Source of the DNA: an uncultured Planctomycetia bacterium
Lineage (GTDB): Bacteria > Planctomycetota > Phycisphaerae > FEN-1346 > JAACEH01
NCBI GenBank assembly: GCA_903929765.1
Contig: CAIYVX010000079.1
Location: forward strand, 1 to 60,411
DNA: 60,411 nt
Reading direction: 5' to 3'
Shown one piece after another: positions 57,650-60,411 of the stretch (position 1 is the first letter of the stretch; each line of letters starts with the position of its first letter). The position numbers were made by a program, and so were the translations under genes. The notes beneath the pieces were generated by a model, which had not been told where the DNA came from, ran no database searches, and saw only the letters and a program-made list of their open reading frames with translations.

Positions 57650-60411
57650 TCAGTTGCCCAGTTCCCGCTGTAACTGATTAACCGTGGTCTCCAGTCGCGA
57701 AACAGAAGCTCCGTCGCCTCCGGCCGTCGCCTGGGCCAGCAGCCGCTGGCAATCTTGAAGCCGGGCCTGCTTCCGCAAAACGTCGGCCCCTGCCTGATTG
57801 CTCGCCACTGTGGCGAGCCGGCTCGCCTCTCTCTGCCGCAACTTATCCTGGAGGTAGCTGATATGGTCCGCCCGGCCACCGGTGAACTGGGCCTTGATAC
57901 TTTCCAATTGACTCAGCCCGGCCGTCGTCCAGTTCATATCCATCACACACGCCGCCGTGTCATCGATCAGGGTCAGCCGCACCTGGTCCGATTGGGCCAG
58001 GGCCAGCGCCTCATTCAGCCGCGTCTTCCAGCGCGTGTACCTGACATTGGGCAGCGCCAGTGCTTCGGCATAGCCCAGAACGGCTGTCCACAAGGCTTTG
58101 GAGTCGGCGTTCGACGCCCCATCGCGCTGACCGGCAACCCAGTCCCGCCACAGGGCCGGTTGGTTGCCCTCTCGATAGCCCCAGGCCAGGATTTTGGCCA
58201 CCGGCAGCCGCGGATTGCCCTGGTCATCGACCAGCGCCGCCTGAAGAATCGCCCGCGACTTCGGCCTCATGACCATTGCGCCGAAGTTGAAATAATAGGC
58301 TTGGTTCCACAACTCATCGAGTTTTCCCGCCACAGCCAGATTGGCCGCCGCCGTGGCAAAAGCCGGGTGTTCACGATCATTATTGATCAGCCCCTGCACG
58401 TGATAGCACGTCGTGCTGACAGCCACCAAAGCCTCCTCGTCGGCCTTGGCTCGGGCATCCTCACTGCCTAGAACAGATCTGTACATCCGCCAGGCCCAGG
58501 CCTGGGCCTCGGTCCAATGGTCGGCCTCGTACCAGGCATAGGCCATCTGAGCCATGTCGCTCGGTGCCAATTGCCCGTTCCCCATCTTCGCCAGGCAGAC
58601 CGCGTCCAACTTCTGAAGCAACGGCAGGGCGTCCTGGGAACTGGTTGCCGACACCTTGGCGATCATGGCTGTCGTGTCATCCATGCTGAGGGAACCCAAC
58701 TGATCTTGATTCTTCGTCAGCCAATCCTTGGCCAGCCCCACGGCCTTGGGGTCACCCAAGTCGCTCAGCATCTTCGTCAGCTTCAACTGATCCGATGTCT
58801 CCAGGCTGGAGACGTTCGGCAGAAAGCCCGCCCGCAGACCGGCCACCCAGCGGCCCTTGGCCTGTGACGACAGAGCGCCGTTCAACGTCCTGACGATATC
58901 TGCCCAAGTATCGACGGGAACTTCCTGCGTTGCCTGAGGATTGGCCAGCAGATCCTGTTCAATGCGTTTGGCCACCTGCTGCCGGGCCGCCAACGCGCCA
59001 TTGCCCGACACCGGCAGGTTATGCAGGATCCAGGCATAGTCACCCGACTGCCAGGCCTCAGAAACCTTCATCCATTGTTGGGTCAGTTCTTTCGTCTTCT
59101 TGTCGCCGAGAGTCTCCAGGATTTGGATCAGAGCCTTAAGGTCCGCAGACTGAAGATTGGCCAGCGCCGCCGCGTCCCCGGCGAAGGCCTGCCGCAAGCC
59201 GGCCACCCAAGCTGCCCGTGTCGCTGCCGGCAGGCTGGTGGCCACGAGGTATACCTCGGCGTCCCACTGCTGAATCGTCCGGGACTTGATCATGGCCGCG
59301 TCGGCCATGTTGCGCCCCAGAGACCTCGTCACTTGCAAGGTCTTCGTGTCATTCTCGCCCAGCCTGTTCAGCAACTGTTTAAGCAGTTCAAAATCATCTT
59401 CGCTCATGGCCGCGGCCGCCTGTTGATCCACAGCGAAAGCCTCGTGAACTCCAGCCGCCCACTTTTTTTGTTGCTCGGCAGGAATCACCGTGCCCAGCCC
59501 TGCGACCTCAGTTAGAACCGTTTTGACTCCGAGGGTCTTGATCGAGTTGGCGTCCTTCAGGCTGCCGGCGACCCGTCGAACCTTAAGCTTCTGGAGATCC
59601 GAGTCGCCCAGCCTGTCCAGAGTTGACATGAGGACATCGAAATCCTTGTCGCTCAGGGCCGCCACCGCCGATTCATTCGCGGCAAACGCCTCGCTGATTC
59701 GGCCACTCCACTGTTTACGCAATTCCTCGGGAACGTCTTTGGCCGTCCAATAGACCTCCTCGCCGACTTTATTGATGCCGAGGGCCTTGATCGAGCCGGC
59801 GTCCTTCAGGTGGCCGGCGACATGCTGAACCTGAAGATTCTGGCGATCCGTGTCGCCCAGCCTGTCCAGGGTTAACAGGAGCATGTCGAAATCCTTATCG
59901 CTCAGGGCCGCCACCGCCGATTCATTTGCGGTAAACGCCTCGCGGATTCGGCCGCTCCACTGTTTTCGCAATTCATCGGGAACGTCTTTGGCCACTCCAT
60001 CGACCTCAGCGCTAACCTCTTTGATGCCGAGGGCCTTGATCGAGTTGGCGTCCTTCAGGCTGCCGTTGACCCGCTGAACCTGAAGTTTCTGGCGATCCGA
60101 GTCGCCCAATGACGTCAGAATGTTCACCAGTGCATTAAACTCCTGATCACTCAGAGCCGCCACTGCAGCTTCGTTCGCGGCGAAGACCTCGCGGATTCGG
60201 CCGCTCCACTGTTTTCGCAATTCATCGGGAACGTCTTTGGCCACCCGAGAGACCTCATCGCCAACTTTATTGATGCCGAGAGCCTTGATCGAGCTGGCGT
60301 CCTTCAGGCTGCCGACGACCCGTTGAACCTGAAGTTTCTGGCGATCCGTGTCACCCAGCCTGTCCAGGGTTAACAGGAGCATGTCGAAATCCTTATCGCT
60401 CAGGGCCGCCA
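57650..60411 (-). CDS. Large helical protein with 83-residue tandem repeats (5' end cut by window)
   Basis: The frame is open through the right edge; 919 codons are inside the window. The first part consists of at least four near-identical repeats of 83 residues (249 bases): ALSDKDFDMLLLTLDRLGDTDRQKLQVQRVAGSLKDA, then SIKALGINKVGDEV, then VAKDVPDELRKQWSGRIREAFAANESAV. They become degenerate downstream. The C-terminal 500 residues are helical, TPR/HEAT-like (LQKLDAVCLAKMGNGQLAPSDMAQMAYAWYEADHWTEAQAWAWRMYRSVLG) and end in a coiled coil. It precedes the Rhs gene by 92 bases on the same strand and may be co-transcribed. Function unknown. Confidence 0.7.
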   Translation of the reverse strand, partial: AALSDKDFDMLLLTLDRLGDTDRQKLQVQRVVGSLKDASSIKALGINKVGDEVSRVAKDVPDELRKQWSGRIREVFAANEAAVAALSDQEFNALVNILTSLGDSDRQKLQVQRVNGSLKDANSIKALGIKEVSAEVDGVAKDVPDELRKQWSGRIREAFTANESAVAALSDKDFDMLLLTLDRLGDTDRQNLQVQHVAGHLKDAGSIKALGINKVGEEVYWTAKDVPEELRKQWSGRISEAFAANESAVAALSDKDFDVLMSTLDRLGDSDLQKLKVRRVAGSLKDANSIKTLGVKTVLTEVAGLGTVIPAEQQKKWAAGVHEAFAVDQQAAAAMSEDDFELLKQLLNRLGENDTKTLQVTRSLGRNMADAAMIKSRTIQQWDAEVYLVATSLPAATRAAWVAGLRQAFAGDAAALANLQSADLKALIQILETLGDKKTKELTQQWMKVSEAWQSGDYAWILHNLPVSGNGALAARQQVAKRIEQDLLANPQATQEVPVDTWADIVRTLNGALSSQAKGRWVAGLRAGFLPNVSSLETSDQLKLTKMLSDLGDPKAVGLAKDWLTKNQDQLGSLSMDDTTAMIAKVSATSSQDALPLLQKLDAVCLAKMGNGQLAPSDMAQMAYAWYEADHWTEAQAWAWRMYRSVLGSEDARAKADEEALVAVSTTCYHVQGLINNDREHPAFATAAANLAVAGKLDELWNQAYYFNFGAMVMRPKSRAILQAALVDDQGNPRLPVAKILAWGYREGNQPALWRDWVAGQRDGASNADSKALWTAVLGYAEALALPNVRYTRWKTRLNEALALAQSDQVRLTLIDDTAACVMDMNWTTAGLSQLESIKAQFTGGRADHISYLQDKLRQREASRLATVASNQAGADVLRKQARLQDCQRLLAQATAGGDGASVSRLETTVNQLQRELGN

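Noticed and set aside
1-60411. CRISPR array
   Set aside because: No short repeats with regular spacers of 30-40 bases were seen; the repeats present are palindromic elements or protein-coding tandem repeats.

Overview
The window most likely comes from a planctomycete, perhaps of the Phycisphaerae type. The evidence is high GC, a C-terminal PEP-CTERM sorting tail, several lipoproteins and secreted proteins of unknown function, an excisionase-type HTH fused to a receiver domain, a GntR-headed LacI-type regulator, and intergenic gaps full of several families of palindromic repeats. This placement is inferred from protein style, not from an rRNA.

Layout. 1-22.9 kb is chromosomal. It holds a secreted InlB-repeat protein (partial), its divergent regulator, an HTH-receiver protein, an ECF sigma / anti-sigma / periplasmic coiled-coil operon, ribosomal protein L28, the GatCAB amidotransferase, a Nudix hydrolase, a PEP-CTERM protein, an orphan HicB-XRE protein, lipoproteins, DNA polymerase III delta (holA), a TPR protein, a sugar isomerase/epimerase-like protein, an AbrB-PIN toxin-antitoxin pair, an unusual alpha/beta hydrolase, dapF and tRNA-Ala(GGC).

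22.9 to about 44.0 kb looks like a phage-derived integrative element sitting in the 3' end of tRNA-Ala. Its large serine recombinase ends inside the tRNA gene. It carries a three-gene ATPase / HEAT-histidine kinase / response regulator operon, a sigma-factor-like protein, and a phage recombination cluster (RecE-like nuclease, Sak4-like ATPase, DUF669, RusA fragment). A helicase fragment then abuts tail-type genes (tape measure and others). Terminase, portal and capsid genes are not seen. Last comes a four-gene cargo module with its own promoter: a YwgA/DUF4065-like protein, a membrane protein, a PD-(D/E)XK nuclease-like protein and a tRNA-guanine-transglycosylase-like protein. A 31-bp sequence is identical in front of the recombinase operon and the phage recombination operon, in the same orientation relative to each.

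44.0-60.4 kb is a polymorphic-toxin-like region read on the minus strand. It starts with the remnant of an MmeI-type methyltransferase/nuclease gene. Then come a full-length 2046-residue secreted Rhs/YD protein and, downstream of it, two 5'-truncated Rhs copies with different C-terminal tips. Two of the three Rhs ends have a separate gene directly after them that could be an immunity gene. A large protein with 83-residue tandem repeats runs off the right edge.

The best candidates for undescribed systems are the TGT-like/nuclease/membrane module (41.1-44.0 kb) and the ATPase-kinase-regulator operon (25.1-28.9 kb). Both are self-contained cargo inside the element.
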